Positions 30,725 through 42,687 of a stretch of 64,000 nt of DNA are shown piece by piece. The notes below the pieces were generated by a model. That model worked only from the letters and a program-made list of their open reading frames with translations. It did no database searches and was not told the DNA's origin. The first letter of the stretch is position 1, and every line of letters starts with the position of its first letter. The translations under genes and the position numbers were made by a program. Source of the stretch: Sphingomonas crocodyli (GTDB lineage Bacteria; Pseudomonadota; Alphaproteobacteria; Sphingomonadales; Sphingomonadaceae); NCBI RefSeq assembly GCF_004005865.1, contig NZ_SACN01000001.1:310001-374000 (forward strand), read 5' to 3'.

Positions 30725-32731
30725 TCAGGCGGTCCGAAGATCGGGCGGAGTCGCCTCCGTCTTGAGCGCCGCGATCACCTCGTCGACGGTCATGATCGTC
30801 TGGCCTTCGCTGCCCAGACGGCGGACCGCGACGGTGCCTTCCTCGGCCTCGCGACGCCCGACGACCAGCAAAGCGGGAACGCGGGCCAGGCTGTGTTCGC
30901 GCACCTTGTAATTGATCTTCTCGTTGCGCAGGTCGGTCTCGACGCGGATGCCCGCCGCCGCCAGCTTCGCCGCAACTTCGGCCGCATAGCCGTCCGCATC
31001 GGACACGATCGTCGCGACCACCGCCTGCACCGGCGCCAGCCATACCGGGAAGCGGCCGGCATGATGTTCGATCAATATGCCGATGAAGCGTTCGAACGTG
31101 CCCAGGATCGCGCGGTGGAGCATGATCGGGCGGTGGCGCGCGCCATCCTCGCCGACATAAGCCGCATCGAGTCGTTCGGGCAGGACCGTGTCGGTCTGCA
31201 GCGTGCCGCACTGCCACGTCCGGCCGATCGCGTCGGTCAGGTGGAATTCCAGCTTCGGCGCATAGAAGGCGCCTTCGCCCTCCAGCTCCTCCCAGCCGAA
31301 CTCGGGGGTCGCGCGTCCCGTCGCGGCGACCGCATCGCGCAGCGACTGTTCGGCCCAGTCCCACATCTCTTCGCTGCCGAAACGCTTTTCGGGGCGCAGC
31401 GCCAGCTTGATCGCATAGCTGTCGAAGCCGAGATCCTTGTAGATGCTGTCGAGCAGGTCGCAGAACAGCCTCACTTCCTCGACCAGCTGATCGGCGCGCA
31501 CGAAGATGTGCGCATCGTCCTGCGTGAACTGGCGCACGCGCATGATGCCGTGCAGCGCGCCATGCGCCTCGTTGCGGTGGCAGCAGCCGAATTCGGCCAT
31601 GCGGATCGGCAGGTCGCGATAGCTGGTGATGCCCTGCTTGAAGATCAGGATGTGCGCCGGGCAGTTCATCGGCTTGAGCGCCATCAGGTCGCCCTCGCCG
31701 GTCAGAACCGGGCCTTCCTCTTCGGTGTTTGGCACCTCGTCGGGCACCACGAACATATTCTCGCGATATTTGCCCCAGTGGCCGGACTGCTCCCATTGGC
31801 GCGCGTCCATCAGCTGCGGCGTCTTGACCTCGACATAGCCCGCGCCATCGAGGCGGCGGCGCATATACGCCTCCAGCACGCGCCAGATCGCATAGCCCTT
31901 GGGGTGCCAGAAGACCGAACCCTGCGCTTCGGACTGGAGGTGGAACAGGTCCATCTCCGCCCCGATCTTGCGGTGATCGCGCTTGGCCGCTTCCTCAAGC
32001 CGCGTCAGATGCGCGTCGAGCTGCTTCTTGTTGAGCCAGCCGGTGCCGTAGATGCGGCTGAGCATCGCGTTCTTCTGATCGCCGCGCCAATAGGCGCCCG
32101 AAACGCGCGTCAGCTTGAACGCCGCCGGATCGAGCTTGCCGGTCGATGGCAGATGCGGGCCGCGGCACATGTCGAGCCAGTCGTCGCCCGACCAATAGAC
32201 CGTCAGCGGCTCGTCGCCCGGCAGTTCGGCCGCCCATTCGGCCTTGAAGCTTTCGCCCTGCTGCTTCCAGCGGCTGATCAGCTGCTCGCGGCTCCATTCC
32301 TCACGGCGCAGCGGCTTGTTGGCGGCGATGATCTTGCGCATCTCCGCCTCGATCGCGGGCAGATCCTCCTCGGTGAAGGGGCGATCCTTGGGCGCGAAGT
32401 CGTAATAGAAACCATCGTCGGTCGACGGGCCGAAGGTGATCTGCGTGCCCGGAAACAGTGCCTGCACCGCTTCGGCCAGGACGTGCGCATAATCGTGGCG
32501 CGCGAGTTCGAGCGCGTCGGCCTCGTCCTTCGCGGTCACGAGCGACAGCGTCGCATCGGCCTCGATCGGGCGATCGAGATCGCGCAGCTCGCCATCGACG
32601 CGCGCGGCCAGCGCCGCCTTGGCCAGGCCCGGCCCGATCGCGGCGGCAATCTGCCCCGCGGTGGTGCCGGTCGCGACCTTACGCACCGAACCATCGGGAA
32701 GCGTGAGGGCGATTTCAGGCACATCAGACAC
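30725..32731 (-). CDS. thrS: Threonyl-tRNA synthetase
   Basis: 668 residues from a GTG. It charges tRNA(Thr). Domains in order: TGS ([20 protein letters not shown]), editing domain with [17 protein letters not shown], catalytic class II core with [12 protein letters not shown] (zinc cysteine), [12 protein letters not shown] and [20 protein letters not shown], and an anticodon-binding end. The GTG at 32731 gives a family-like N-terminus; an ATG at 32836 would add a 35-residue extension lacking a ribosome site, and a GTG at 32722 is also possible. It is divergent from tesB. Confidence 0.95.
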   Translation of the reverse strand: MSDVPEIALTLPDGSVRKVATGTTAGQIAAAIGPGLAKAALAARVDGELRDLDRPIEADATLSLVTAKDEADALELARHDYAHVLAEAVQALFPGTQITFGPSTDDGFYYDFAPKDRPFTEEDLPAIEAEMRKIIAANKPLRREEWSREQLISRWKQQGESFKAEWAAELPGDEPLTVYWSGDDWLDMCRGPHLPSTGKLDPAAFKLTRVSGAYWRGDQKNAMLSRIYGTGWLNKKQLDAHLTRLEEAAKRDHRKIGAEMDLFHLQSEAQGSVFWHPKGYAIWRVLEAYMRRRLDGAGYVEVKTPQLMDARQWEQSGHWGKYRENMFVVPDEVPNTEEEGPVLTGEGDLMALKPMNCPAHILIFKQGITSYRDLPIRMAEFGCCHRNEAHGALHGIMRVRQFTQDDAHIFVRADQLVEEVRLFCDLLDSIYKDLGFDSYAIKLALRPEKRFGSEEMWDWAEQSLRDAVAATGRATPEFGWEELEGEGAFYAPKLEFHLTDAIGRTWQCGTLQTDTVLPERLDAAYVGEDGARHRPIMLHRAILGTFERFIGILIEHHAGRFPVWLAPVQAVVATIVSDADGYAAEVAAKLAAAGIRVETDLRNEKINYKVREHSLARVPALLVVGRREAEEGTVAVRRLGSEGQTIMTVDEVIAALKTEATPPDLRTA

Positions 32732-32884
32732 GGGAACAGCCTTTTTAAAAGGGGTTTTCGAAGGGCGCGAGCCTTGGGAGGGGGGTGCTTCCAAGTCAAG
32801 TGCGAACGCCTCGCCATAAGCTTCGGCAGAATCCATTTCAGTTTTGTGCCCCGCCGCCTAAGGACGAGGTAACGGGAGGAATGC

Positions 32885-33730
32885 ATGAACGAACTGATCG
32901 GCGCGCTGACGATGAACGCGGTCGGACCGGACCTGTTTGAAGGGCGCACGACGAACGACGGCTGGTTCACTTTGTTCGGTGGGCAGGTGATCGCGCAGGC
33001 GCTAAGCGCCGCGACCCTGACGGTGCCCGCCGATCGCCCGGTCCACTCGCTCCACGCTTATTTCCTGCGCGGCGGCGCGTTCGATACGCCGATCAAGGTC
33101 GAGGTGGCGCGCGATCGCGATGGCGGGGCGTTCAGCAGCCGGCGCGTCGTCGTGCATCAGAACGACAAGCCGATCCTGACGATGATGGCGTCGTTCCACG
33201 CGCCCGAGCCGGGGTCGTGGCGCCAGCCCGAAATGCCCGACGTGCCCCCGCCCGAAGCTTTGCCGAGCCTGGAGGATGTCCAGCGCGCGGCGGCCGAGCA
33301 GGCGCCCGAATCGATGCGCGAATCGATGCTGCGGCGGATCACCTCGATCGACGTCCACCCGATCACCGGCTGCCAACCCTTCCAGCGCGAGGATGGCCCC
33401 GCCGAACAGGCGATGTGGTTCCGGTGCCGCGACGTGCCCGCCGATCAGAGCTGGCACCGCATCCTGCTGGCCTATGCTTCGGACCTGTTCCTGGTGAATG
33501 CCTGCATCGGCCCGCACCGCAGCCGGCTGAAGAAGGGCGCGCATGTCGCCAGCCTCGATCACGGCCTGTGGATTCACCAGGACGTGAACATCGAGGATTG
33601 GCTGCTCTACGTCAGCGACAGCGCGTCGGCGGGGCAGGGGCGCGGCATGAACCGCGGCCATATCTTTTCCCGCGACGGCCGCCTGATCGCGACGACCACG
33701 CAGGAAGGGCTGATGCGGCTTCCGGCTTAA
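32885..33730 (+). CDS. tesB: Acyl-CoA thioesterase II (TesB-like)
   Basis: 281 residues in a double hot-dog fold. It hydrolyses medium and long acyl-CoA. Landmarks are FGGQVIAQALSAA, RPVHSLHAYFLRGG, RRVVVHQNDKPILTMMASFH, and in the second half LAYASDLFLVNACIGPH, SLDHGLWIHQ and DWLLYVSDSASAGQGRGM, with the catalytic Asp in the second hot-dog. GGGAGG lies just before the ATG. It overlaps the cytochrome b561 stop by four bases tail to tail. Confidence 0.93.
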   Translation: MNELIGALTMNAVGPDLFEGRTTNDGWFTLFGGQVIAQALSAATLTVPADRPVHSLHAYFLRGGAFDTPIKVEVARDRDGGAFSSRRVVVHQNDKPILTMMASFHAPEPGSWRQPEMPDVPPPEALPSLEDVQRAAAEQAPESMRESMLRRITSIDVHPITGCQPFQREDGPAEQAMWFRCRDVPADQSWHRILLAYASDLFLVNACIGPHRSRLKKGAHVASLDHGLWIHQDVNIEDWLLYVSDSASAGQGRGMNRGHIFSRDGRLIATTTQEGLMRLPA

Positions 33731-34251
33731 CCCAGCATCCGCCGCAGCACGTCGTCCTTCAGCAGGAAGTGGTGGCGGAGCGCGGCGCCGATATGGCCGA
33801 TCAGCAGCGCGATCATCAGGAAGCCCATCGGGCCGTGGCTCCCGCCCGACAGGCTGACGATCGCGTCGCCCTTTGCGACATCAAGCTTGGGCACGTCGAA
33901 CAGCCAGAACCACTGGAGCGGCCGCGTGCCCGCCGACGACATGATCCAGCCCGACAGCGGCAGCAGGATCATCAGCGCGTAGAGCAGCCAGTGCATCGCA
34001 TGCGCTGCGCCCTTTTCCCATCCGGCGAGTGAGGCGGGGAGGGGCGGGGGCGTGTGGGTGATGCGCCAGACGAGGCGGAACAGGCTGAGCGCCAGCACGG
34101 TCAGCCCGATCGACTTGTGGATCGGCATGGCGGGGAGGATTTCGCCCAACGGATCATGGCCGATGCCCAGGATCAGATTGGCGATGATCAGCACCGCGAT
34201 CGTCCAGTGAAGGAGGCGCGCGGTGCCGTTGTAACGGACGCTGTCGGTCAT
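33727..34251 (-). CDS. Cytochrome b561 family protein
   Basis: 174 residues with four membrane helices, a di-haem electron carrier of the inner membrane. Haem-ligand histidines are visible in ARLLHWTIAVLIIAN, PIHKSIGLTVLALSLFRLVW, HAMHWLLYALMILLPLSGW and IGHIGAALRHHFLLKDD. The E. coli homologue CybB oxidises ubiquinol with superoxide. The ATG at 34251 gives MTDSVRYNGTARLL. It is divergent from nothing here; the upstream gene acs is on the same strand, 99 bases away. Confidence 0.9.
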   Translation of the reverse strand: MTDSVRYNGTARLLHWTIAVLIIANLILGIGHDPLGEILPAMPIHKSIGLTVLALSLFRLVWRITHTPPPLPASLAGWEKGAAHAMHWLLYALMILLPLSGWIMSSAGTRPLQWFWLFDVPKLDVAKGDAIVSLSGGSHGPMGFLMIALLIGHIGAALRHHFLLKDDVLRRMLG

Positions 34252-34350
34252 TCGGACTGCCCTTCCGGCTGACGGATATGGAGCGCAAACGATAGCCGAT
34301 CCGCCCCGGTTCCGTAACGAAAGGTTGCCCGCCCGACCCAAAGGATGAGG

Positions 34351-36285
<1,935 letters not shown>

Positions 36286-36391
36286 GAGGCTCCCCTTGGG
36301 TCTTATCGGTGGCGCCGACATAAAGAGATAAAGGTTATGGCTTCAAGCCTGCGGGGCGGATTTCCGGGGCCAAGAAAGGTTAGGGCGAGCG

Positions 36392-36414
36392 AAAGCCACA
36401 ATGGTTGTGGCTTT
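36392..36414 (-). terminator. Short hairpin downstream of the ExbD-like gene
   Basis: Perfect 10-base-pair stem AAAGCCACAA with a three-base loop TGG, 77 bases after the ExbD-like stop codon and upstream of acs. A weak terminator is plausible. The remaining bases of 36286-36490 show no gene; the acs promoter must lie here but I cannot place it. Confidence 0.4.
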
Positions 36415-36490
36415 TGTGGCCTTTGGTTTTGGTGATTTGCGGTTGCGATTGGGGTTCGTCGATAATCGATTTGGCGAAGCTGCTCGCTGA

Positions 36491-36886
36491 TCACCCACCC
36501 GCGGGCATCGGAACGAACTTCGGATAGCCTTCGACGCATTTTCCATTGCCTGATCGGCACTGGAGCGTTTCGTCCATCGTGTTGCGGACTTTCTCCAGAG
36601 CATCGCATGTCACACCCATCTCGGCTTCGAGATATACTTGCGGCTCGGGATCGAGCGAATGCGAGCCTTCGAGCAAGCGCCCCAATTGGGTATCGCGTAT
36701 TTTGGACCCGTTCCAGAAGATGAAGCCGTTCTGATCTATCGTGAGCACATTCCAAGCGACATGCAGTCCGAGTCCGAGAACCGGCTTTTTCCAGTAATCT
36801 CTTGGTGGTTTGCAGGCGCGAGGTGCGGGAGCCGAGCATGCAGATGCAATGATCGCAGCCACGACAAGGATTAGACCAGACCTCAT
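36491..36886 (-). CDS. ExbD/TolR-like lipoprotein
   Basis: 131 residues. The start MRSGLILVVAAIIASAC gives a lipoprotein signal with cysteine 17. The mature part resembles an ExbD/TolR periplasmic domain: VLTIDQNGFIFWNG (the conserved glycine-asparagine turn), LGRLLEGSHSL, PQVYLEAEMGVTCDALEKVR and MDETLQC. The N-terminal membrane anchor with the proton-coupling Asp of true ExbD is replaced by a lipid anchor. Its GC content, about 55 percent by eye, is below the neighbours. Function unknown. The start is uncertain because no good ribosome site precedes it; the open frame continues upstream. Confidence 0.6.
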   Translation of the reverse strand: MRSGLILVVAAIIASACSAPAPRACKPPRDYWKKPVLGLGLHVAWNVLTIDQNGFIFWNGSKIRDTQLGRLLEGSHSLDPEPQVYLEAEMGVTCDALEKVRNTMDETLQCRSGNGKCVEGYPKFVPMPAGG

Positions 36887-36938
36887 TCCAGAAACGATGC
36901 CACGCGCCACGCCAGCTTTCCAGCCGATAGCCAGAAAC

Positions 36939-37020
36939 GCGATGACCAGGGGGAGCCAAGCAATCCGATCCAACGTCGGAGCCGGATTGCTTCGTCGCCT
37001 GCGGCTTATCGCAATGACGA
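36939..37020. repeat. Intergenic palindrome, type C, copy 1
   Basis: The right part CGTCGCCTGCGGCTTATCGC then AATGACGA and the central pair GCAATCC / GGATTGC match the element at 55919-56010; the left end is degraded (GCGATGACCA). It lies just upstream of the ExbD-like gene in the 295-base gap 36887-37181, in which I see no further gene or clear promoter. Confidence 0.65.
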
Positions 37021-37181
37021 GCGGATTGAGGCCTGATGGTACTGTCGAAACCTGCATATAGGCACCTCCCCCAAAGTGCGAATAAGAACATATATAGAAC
37101 AAACACGGCAATGTCAAGCTAATTGCGGCACCGCAGCACGGGACGGTTTTCTCGCGCGCGTGCGCCTGCTACGGGCGCGCC

Positions 37182-39041
37182 ATGCTCAATTTCTCGAATC
37201 TGACCGTCCGTCTGGGTGGGCGCACGATCCTCGATCGCGTGTCGGCTGCTTTGCCGCCCAAATCGAAGGTGGGCCTGATCGGCCGCAACGGCGCCGGCAA
37301 GTCGACCCTGATGAAGGTGATGATCGGGCAATTGGAGCCCGATGACGGCGATCTCGACAAGCCCAAGGGGCTGCGCGTCGGCTATATCGCGCAGGAGGCG
37401 CCGTCGGGCACGACCACGCCGATCGAGGCGGTGCTGGCCGCCGATGTCGAGCGCGCCGCGCTGCTGATCGAGGCCGAGACGGTCGAGGATCCCGACCGGA
37501 TGGGCGAGATTTACGATCGGCTCGAGGCGATCGACGCGTACACCGCGCCCTCGCGCGCATCGACGATTCTGGTGGGCCTCGGCTTTGACGAGGAGATGCA
37601 GGGACGTCCGCTCGACAGCTATTCGGGCGGCTGGAAGATGCGCGTGGCGCTGGCGTCGCTGCTGTTCTCCAACCCCGATCTGCTGCTGCTCGACGAGCCT
37701 TCGAACCACCTCGATCTCGAAGCGACGCTCTGGCTGGAGAACTTCCTCAAGGATTATCCGGGGATGATCGTGGTGATCAGCCACGAACGCGATCTGCTCA
37801 ACAATGTGGTCGATCACATCCTCCACCTCGAAGGCGGCAAGACCACGCTCTATGCGGGCGGTTATGACAGCTTCGAGCGGCAGCGGGCCGAGCGTGCCGC
37901 GCAGCTGGCGGCGGCGAAGGCCAATCAGGATGCGCAGCGCGCCAAGCTGCAGGACTATATCGCCCGCAATTCGGCGCGCGCCTCCACCGCCAAGCAGGCG
38001 CAGTCGCGCCAGAAGATGCTGGCCAAGATGCAGCCGATCGCGGCGCTGGCCGAAGATCCGAGCCTCTCGTTCGACTTCCCCGATCCCGACGAACTGCGCC
38101 CGCCGCTGATCACGCTCGATCTGGCGAGCGTGGGCTATGGCGATACCCCGATCCTGCAGCGGCTGAACCTGCGGATCGATCCCGACGATCGGCTCGCGCT
38201 GCTCGGCCGCAACGGCAATGGCAAGACCACGCTGGCGCGCCTGCTGGCGGCGCAGCTGAAGCCGATGGACGGCGCGATGGCATCTTCGGGCAAGATGCGG
38301 GTCGGCTATTTCACCCAGTATCAGGTGGAAGAACTCGATCGCGACGATACCCCGCTGGAGCATATGACCCGCATCATGCAGGGGATGACCCCGGCGGCGG
38401 TGCGTGCGCAGCTGGGCCGCTTCGGCTTTTCGGGCGACCGCGCGACGCAGAAGGTGGGGAAGCTTTCGGGCGGCGAGCGCGCACGGCTCGCGCTGGCGCT
38501 CATCACACGCGACGCGCCGCACATGCTGATCCTCGACGAACCGACCAACCACCTCGACGTCGATGCGCGCGAGGCGCTGGTGCAGGCGCTCAACGGCTAT
38601 AAGGGCACCGTCGTAATCGTCAGCCACGATCGCCACATGATCGAGCTGACCGCCGATCGCCTCGTCCTGGTCGACGGCGGCACCGCGAAGGAATTTGCGG
38701 GGAGCCTCGAAGATTATACCGACCTGATCCTCGGCAAGGCGCCGAAGGGCGAGGGCGGCAAGGGCGCTGGCAAGAAAGACAAGAAGGCGGCGGCACAGGC
38801 GCGCGAAAAGGCGCAGGCGCTGCGCAATTCGGTCAAGGCGATGGAGCAGAAGATCGCGACTTTGGGCGCGCGCCTGTCCGAGATCGATCGCGCGCTGTTC
38901 GATCCCAAGACCGCGACCCCCGCCGATTCGAAGCGCACGACGACCGAACTGATGAAGCTGCGCGCCGACGTGGAGAAGGAGCGCGACGCGATCGAGGCCG
39001 AATGGCTGGAGGCGAGCGAGGCGCTGGAGCAGGCGGCCTAA
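37182..39041 (+). CDS. ABC-F family ATPase (Uup/YheS-like)
   Basis: 619 residues with two ABC domains and no membrane segments. The first Walker A is GRNGAGKST at 34-42, signature YSGGWKMRVALA and Walker B LLLLDEPSNHLD; the second Walker A GRNGNGKTT near 342, signature LSGGERARLALAL and LILDEPTNHLD. The linker between them is the P-site tRNA interaction motif, and residues 530-619 form a charged coiled coil. ABC-F proteins act on ribosomes. The SN or TN before HLD in both Walker B motifs is family-typical. It is closest to YheS/Uup; the exact subgroup is uncertain. Confidence 0.9.
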   Translation: MLNFSNLTVRLGGRTILDRVSAALPPKSKVGLIGRNGAGKSTLMKVMIGQLEPDDGDLDKPKGLRVGYIAQEAPSGTTTPIEAVLAADVERAALLIEAETVEDPDRMGEIYDRLEAIDAYTAPSRASTILVGLGFDEEMQGRPLDSYSGGWKMRVALASLLFSNPDLLLLDEPSNHLDLEATLWLENFLKDYPGMIVVISHERDLLNNVVDHILHLEGGKTTLYAGGYDSFERQRAERAAQLAAAKANQDAQRAKLQDYIARNSARASTAKQAQSRQKMLAKMQPIAALAEDPSLSFDFPDPDELRPPLITLDLASVGYGDTPILQRLNLRIDPDDRLALLGRNGNGKTTLARLLAAQLKPMDGAMASSGKMRVGYFTQYQVEELDRDDTPLEHMTRIMQGMTPAAVRAQLGRFGFSGDRATQKVGKLSGGERARLALALITRDAPHMLILDEPTNHLDVDAREALVQALNGYKGTVVIVSHDRHMIELTADRLVLVDGGTAKEFAGSLEDYTDLILGKAPKGEGGKGAGKKDKKAAAQAREKAQALRNSVKAMEQKIATLGARLSEIDRALFDPKTATPADSKRTTTELMKLRADVEKERDAIEAEWLEASEALEQAA

Positions 39042-39261
39042 GCGGCACCACAGTAGATTCCCCGACTCCGAACCGGCTTCCGGCGGGCTTACCACGACGC
39101 AACCGGGCAACAGCGTCGGGGTCGGGCTGTCATCGTCCCCCAATCCGACGGCAGCCGTCATGCGCGACGGATCTCGATGCGCCCGGCTGGACAGGGTCGG
39201 CCCGCTCGACCAGCCCCCGCCGGCCCTGTCCTTCCTTTTTCGCCGGTGGCATAGGCCGGCG
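39042..39261. other. Intergenic region with strong potential secondary structure
   Basis: This 220-base gap between two plus-strand genes has several nested inverted repeats: CCCCGAC (39060-39066) with GTCGGGG (39115-39121), CCGG-CTT-CCGG (39073-39083), and CCGTC-ATGCGC-GACGG (39155-39170). I do not recognise a riboswitch or known RNA family. It may be a structured leader or small RNA, or just high GC. Confidence 0.35.
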
Positions 39262-40818
39262 ATGATTTCGCTCCGCAATCGCTGGCTGCTGCTTGGCGCT
39301 CTCGTTCTTCTGTTCGGCATCGGCGCGCGCGCGTGGGGGCTGACCGACGAGCCGATGTGGCTCGACGAGGCGTACAGCGCCTATGCTGCGTCGAAGGGCT
39401 GGCATTTCCTGTGGAGCGTGGTGCCGGCGTACGAGACGCATCCGCCCTTTTATTATTCGCTGCTGCGCGCGTGGACCTTGATCGTCGGCGACGGGTTGCT
39501 GGGACATCGGTTGTTCGGTGTGGTCGCCGGCTCGATCGCGCTGCCGGTGGTGGCGCTGGCGGCGCGCGATGCGGCGCGGGCGAGCGGGCTGACCGATCGC
39601 GCCGGGCTGATCGCGGTCGCGGCGATGGCGGCGGCTTCGGTGTCGCCGGTGCTGGTGGAAATGGCGCGTGAGGTGCGGCCCTATCCGCTGATGATCATGG
39701 CCTATGCGCTGGGCACCTGGGCGCTGATGCGGATCGCGGGGCGGGGGCGCATCGAGGGCGCGCCTTATGCGGCCTATCTCGCCTGTTCGGCGCTGATGCT
39801 GTGGCTCCACAATATGGGGCCGCTTTATGCCGCGGCGATGGGGCTGGCGCTGCTGGTGGTCGCGTGGCCACGGAATGCCCGCGACTGGGGCTGGCTGGTC
39901 GGCGGGCATGCGATCGTGCTGCTGGTGTGGAGTCCGGCGCTGATCATCCTGCTCGATCAGGCGCCGATGTGGATCAAGGCGACCTGGCTCAAATTCTCGG
40001 GCCACAATCTGTGGCGGCGCGTGACCCTGATCTGGACCGGCAATGGCGACGGGCTGCGTGCGGCGGTGGCGTTGCTGGTGCTGGCGGCGTTGTGGCGGGT
40101 GCGCAGGGAGCCGACCGGGCGGCGCATTGCGGGCGCGCTGCTGATCCTCGCCATTGTCCCCGTCGCGGTGTCGCTGATCCTGTCGGCGACGGTCGCGCCG
40201 GTGTTCATCATCCGCACGATGACGGCGCTCGCCGTGCCCGCGATGCTGCTGATCGGGATCGGCGCGGGCGGCTATGCGGGGAAGGTGAAGTGGCTGCTCT
40301 GGGCCGCCGCCATCTATCTGCTCGTCGATCAGGGGACGGCCGACGTCGATGCGCGCATCGCCAATCGCCCGCAGGAGGACTGGTATGCCGCCGCGCGCTG
40401 GGTCGGCGCGCGGGCGAAGCCGGGCGACCTCGTCTATGCCTATCCGAACGAAAGCGCCTTGCCGTTCGATCGGGCGGTGCGCGATCTGGGGCTGCCGCTG
40501 AAGACGCGGCCGATCCCCGGCGAAGTGCCGGTGCTGAACCCGCCAAAGGGCAGCTGGTATGTCAGCGGATCGCGCGGTGTGCCGTCACTGGATCAGGCGC
40601 ATCTGCGTGGCATAGCGACCGATGGCGTCAGCCGCGCCGCGCCGACCATCTGGCTCATGCGCGGGGGGCCGTGGGCCTATGACAAGGGCGACGTGTTCCT
40701 GCACGAACTGGAAGCGGCTGGCCGGCTCAACACCGGCCATTATTACCGCTTCCCGATCGATATAGTGGGACTTACCGTCCGTCGCGACGGCCCAGAAGGC
40801 GCAGGCGCAGGGCGTTGA
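39262..40818 (+). CDS. Glycosyltransferase family 39 (PMT/ArnT-like) membrane protein
   Basis: 518 residues with about ten membrane helices. The N-terminal loop has [16 protein letters not shown], with the Asp-Glu pair that acts as catalytic acidic site in PMT/ArnT/GT-C enzymes, then [13 protein letters not shown]. These enzymes transfer sugars from polyprenyl-phosphate donors in the periplasm; the acceptor here is unknown. A soluble C-terminal part follows residue 370. The ATG at 39262 follows GGCCGGCG. The gene overlaps argG tail to tail by 47 bases. Confidence 0.8.
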   Translation: MISLRNRWLLLGALVLLFGIGARAWGLTDEPMWLDEAYSAYAASKGWHFLWSVVPAYETHPPFYYSLLRAWTLIVGDGLLGHRLFGVVAGSIALPVVALAARDAARASGLTDRAGLIAVAAMAAASVSPVLVEMAREVRPYPLMIMAYALGTWALMRIAGRGRIEGAPYAAYLACSALMLWLHNMGPLYAAAMGLALLVVAWPRNARDWGWLVGGHAIVLLVWSPALIILLDQAPMWIKATWLKFSGHNLWRRVTLIWTGNGDGLRAAVALLVLAALWRVRREPTGRRIAGALLILAIVPVAVSLILSATVAPVFIIRTMTALAVPAMLLIGIGAGGYAGKVKWLLWAAAIYLLVDQGTADVDARIANRPQEDWYAAARWVGARAKPGDLVYAYPNESALPFDRAVRDLGLPLKTRPIPGEVPVLNPPKGSWYVSGSRGVPSLDQAHLRGIATDGVSRAAPTIWLMRGGPWAYDKGDVFLHELEAAGRLNTGHYYRFPIDIVGLTVRRDGPEGAGAGR

Positions 40819-41989
40819 GCTTGATGAAGCCCGCGGCGTCGCGCTGGTCGTAGGCGCCGGCGTCGTCCTCGAAGGTGACGACCTTTTCCGAATAGAGCGT
40901 GTAGGGCGATTTGCGGCCCGTCACGATCACATTGCCCTTGTAGAGCTTGAGGCGGACGGTGCCCGTCACCTTTTCCTGGCTGTGATCGATCGCGGCCTGC
41001 AGCATCTCGCGCTCGGGCGAGAACCAGAAGCCGTTGTAAATCAGCTCGGCATAGCGGGGCGCCAGCTCGTCCTTCAAATGCGCGGCGCCGCGATCGAGGG
41101 TGATCTGTTCGATGCCGCGATGGGCGAGGTGATAGATCGTGCCGCCCGGCGTTTCGTACATGCCGCGCGACTTCATGCCGACATAGCGATTCTCGACCAG
41201 ATCGAGGCGGCCGATGCCGTGGCGCTTGCCCAGTTCGTTGAGCTTGGTGAGGAGAGCGGCGGGCGACAGCGCCTCACCGTTGATCGCGACGCCGTCACCG
41301 CGTTCGAAATCGATCGTGATGACTTCGGGCGTGTCGGGCGCGTCCTCCGGGTTGTCGGTGCGCGAATAGACGTAATCGGGAACCTCATCCCACGGATCTT
41401 CGAGCACCTTGCCCTCGGATGAGGTGTGGAGAAGGTTCGCGTCGGTCGAGAAGGGCGATTCGCCGCGCTTGTCCTTGGGCACCGGAATCTGGTGCTGCTC
41501 GGCATATTCGATCAGCTTGGTGCGGCTGGTCAGATCCCATTCGCGCCACGGCGCGATCACCTTGATATCGGGCGCGAGCGCATAATAGCCGAGTTCGAAG
41601 CGGACCTGATCGTTGCCCTTGCCGGTCGCGCCGTGCGACACCGCGTCGGCGCCGACCATCTTGGCGATCTCGATCTGGCGCTTGGCGATCAACGGGCGCG
41701 CGATCGAGGTACCGAGCAGATACAGACCCTCGTACAGCGCGTTCGAGCGCATCATCGGGAACACGTAATCCTTCACGAACTCCTCGCGGAGATCGTCGAT
41801 GAAGATGTGCTCGTCCTTGATGCCCATCAGCTTGGCCTTGGCGCGGGCAGGCTCCAGCTCCTCGCCCTGGCCGAGATCGGCGGTGAAGGTGACGACCTCA
41901 CACTGATAGGTCTCCTTCAGCCACTTCAGGATGACGCTGGTGTCGAGGCCACCCGAATAGGCAAGCACGACCCGCTTGATGTCCGACAT
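40772..41989 (-). CDS. argG: Argininosuccinate synthase
   Basis: 405 residues. It joins citrulline and aspartate with ATP, the step before argH. The ATP-PP loop AYSGGLDTS is at residues 10-18; [36 protein letters not shown] core (here [16 protein letters not shown]), and APWREWDL are all in place, and the end has [20 protein letters not shown] 41989 is clear. The last 47 bases lie under the convergent glycosyltransferase gene. Confidence 0.97.
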   Translation of the reverse strand: MSDIKRVVLAYSGGLDTSVILKWLKETYQCEVVTFTADLGQGEELEPARAKAKLMGIKDEHIFIDDLREEFVKDYVFPMMRSNALYEGLYLLGTSIARPLIAKRQIEIAKMVGADAVSHGATGKGNDQVRFELGYYALAPDIKVIAPWREWDLTSRTKLIEYAEQHQIPVPKDKRGESPFSTDANLLHTSSEGKVLEDPWDEVPDYVYSRTDNPEDAPDTPEVITIDFERGDGVAINGEALSPAALLTKLNELGKRHGIGRLDLVENRYVGMKSRGMYETPGGTIYHLAHRGIEQITLDRGAAHLKDELAPRYAELIYNGFWFSPEREMLQAAIDHSQEKVTGTVRLKLYKGNVIVTGRKSPYTLYSEKVVTFEDDAGAYDQRDAAGFIKLNALRLRLLGRRDGR

Positions 41990-42103
41990 TCTCAAATCTC
42001 CAAAGGCCAGGCGCGGCGCGCCCTTGCCACGCCGGCTCCGCCCGTTCAAGCGGCATACAGGCCGGACGGGGCAGGGCAACCGCCGGTTGATGGGGAATAT
42101 GTG

Positions 42104-42571
42104 ATGCGTAAGGCGATCTTCGTGACAATGCTGACGCTGGCGGCGACGCCGCTTTGGGCGCAGGCCGATGCGGTGCCGCGCACCCGCGCCGCGCTGGAAC
42201 AGGCGATTTCGCAACGCTTTACGGCCAGCGACACGAACAAGGACGGCGCGATCGATCAGGCGGAGGCGGCGCGCGCGCTGGGCATGTCGCCGGCCGCCGC
42301 ACGCGCGACCCCGTTCGAATATTCGATCGGCGCCGATGGCCGCCCGCAACTGCGTGTGTCGCAGGAAGGGGCGGCGGCCGGCATGTTGCAGATGATGTTC
42401 GGGCAGATCGACAGCAATGGCGACGGCAAGCTCCAGCTAGGCGAGGCGCAGGCCGCCGCCCGCCAGCGTTTCGACCGCGCCGATCGGAATCGCGACGGCA
42501 CGCTCAGCGGCGCCGAGATCGAGGCCGCGCGCGCCGAACTGGCGCCAATGCTGGGGGCGTTGGGGCTGTAG
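42104..42571 (+). CDS. Secreted EF-hand protein, three loops
   Basis: 155 residues with a signal peptide ([20 protein letters not shown]). Three EF-hand loops are readable: [24 protein letters not shown] and [12 protein letters not shown], each with acidic residues in positions 1, 3, 5 and 12 or close to that. It should bind calcium in the periplasm or outside. Function unknown. It is 115 bases upstream of a second EF-hand gene, so the pair may be a small calcium-binding cluster. It is divergent from argG. Confidence 0.83.
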   Translation: MRKAIFVTMLTLAATPLWAQADAVPRTRAALEQAISQRFTASDTNKDGAIDQAEAARALGMSPAAARATPFEYSIGADGRPQLRVSQEGAAAGMLQMMFGQIDSNGDGKLQLGEAQAAARQRFDRADRNRDGTLSGAEIEAARAELAPMLGALGL

Positions 42572-42687
42572 TCGAACATTTCAGCGCCGACATCTGCTGC
42601 AAGAATCACGCCTTAGACCGGAACATGAGATCGGATCGGGGCACCCCTCCCAATCGTTCCGATCGGCATGATTGAGAGGATTTGCAG

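Noticed and set aside
36303..37106. Second minus-strand open frame of 267 codons around the ExbD-like gene
   Set aside because: It lies in another frame of the same stretch, spans a repeat and has no recognisable domain; the ExbD-like frame with a lipobox is preferred.
37119..39320. Minus-strand open frame of 733 codons opposite the ABC-F gene
   Set aside because: Both Walker motifs on the plus strand prove the ABC-F gene; the antisense frame is compositional noise.
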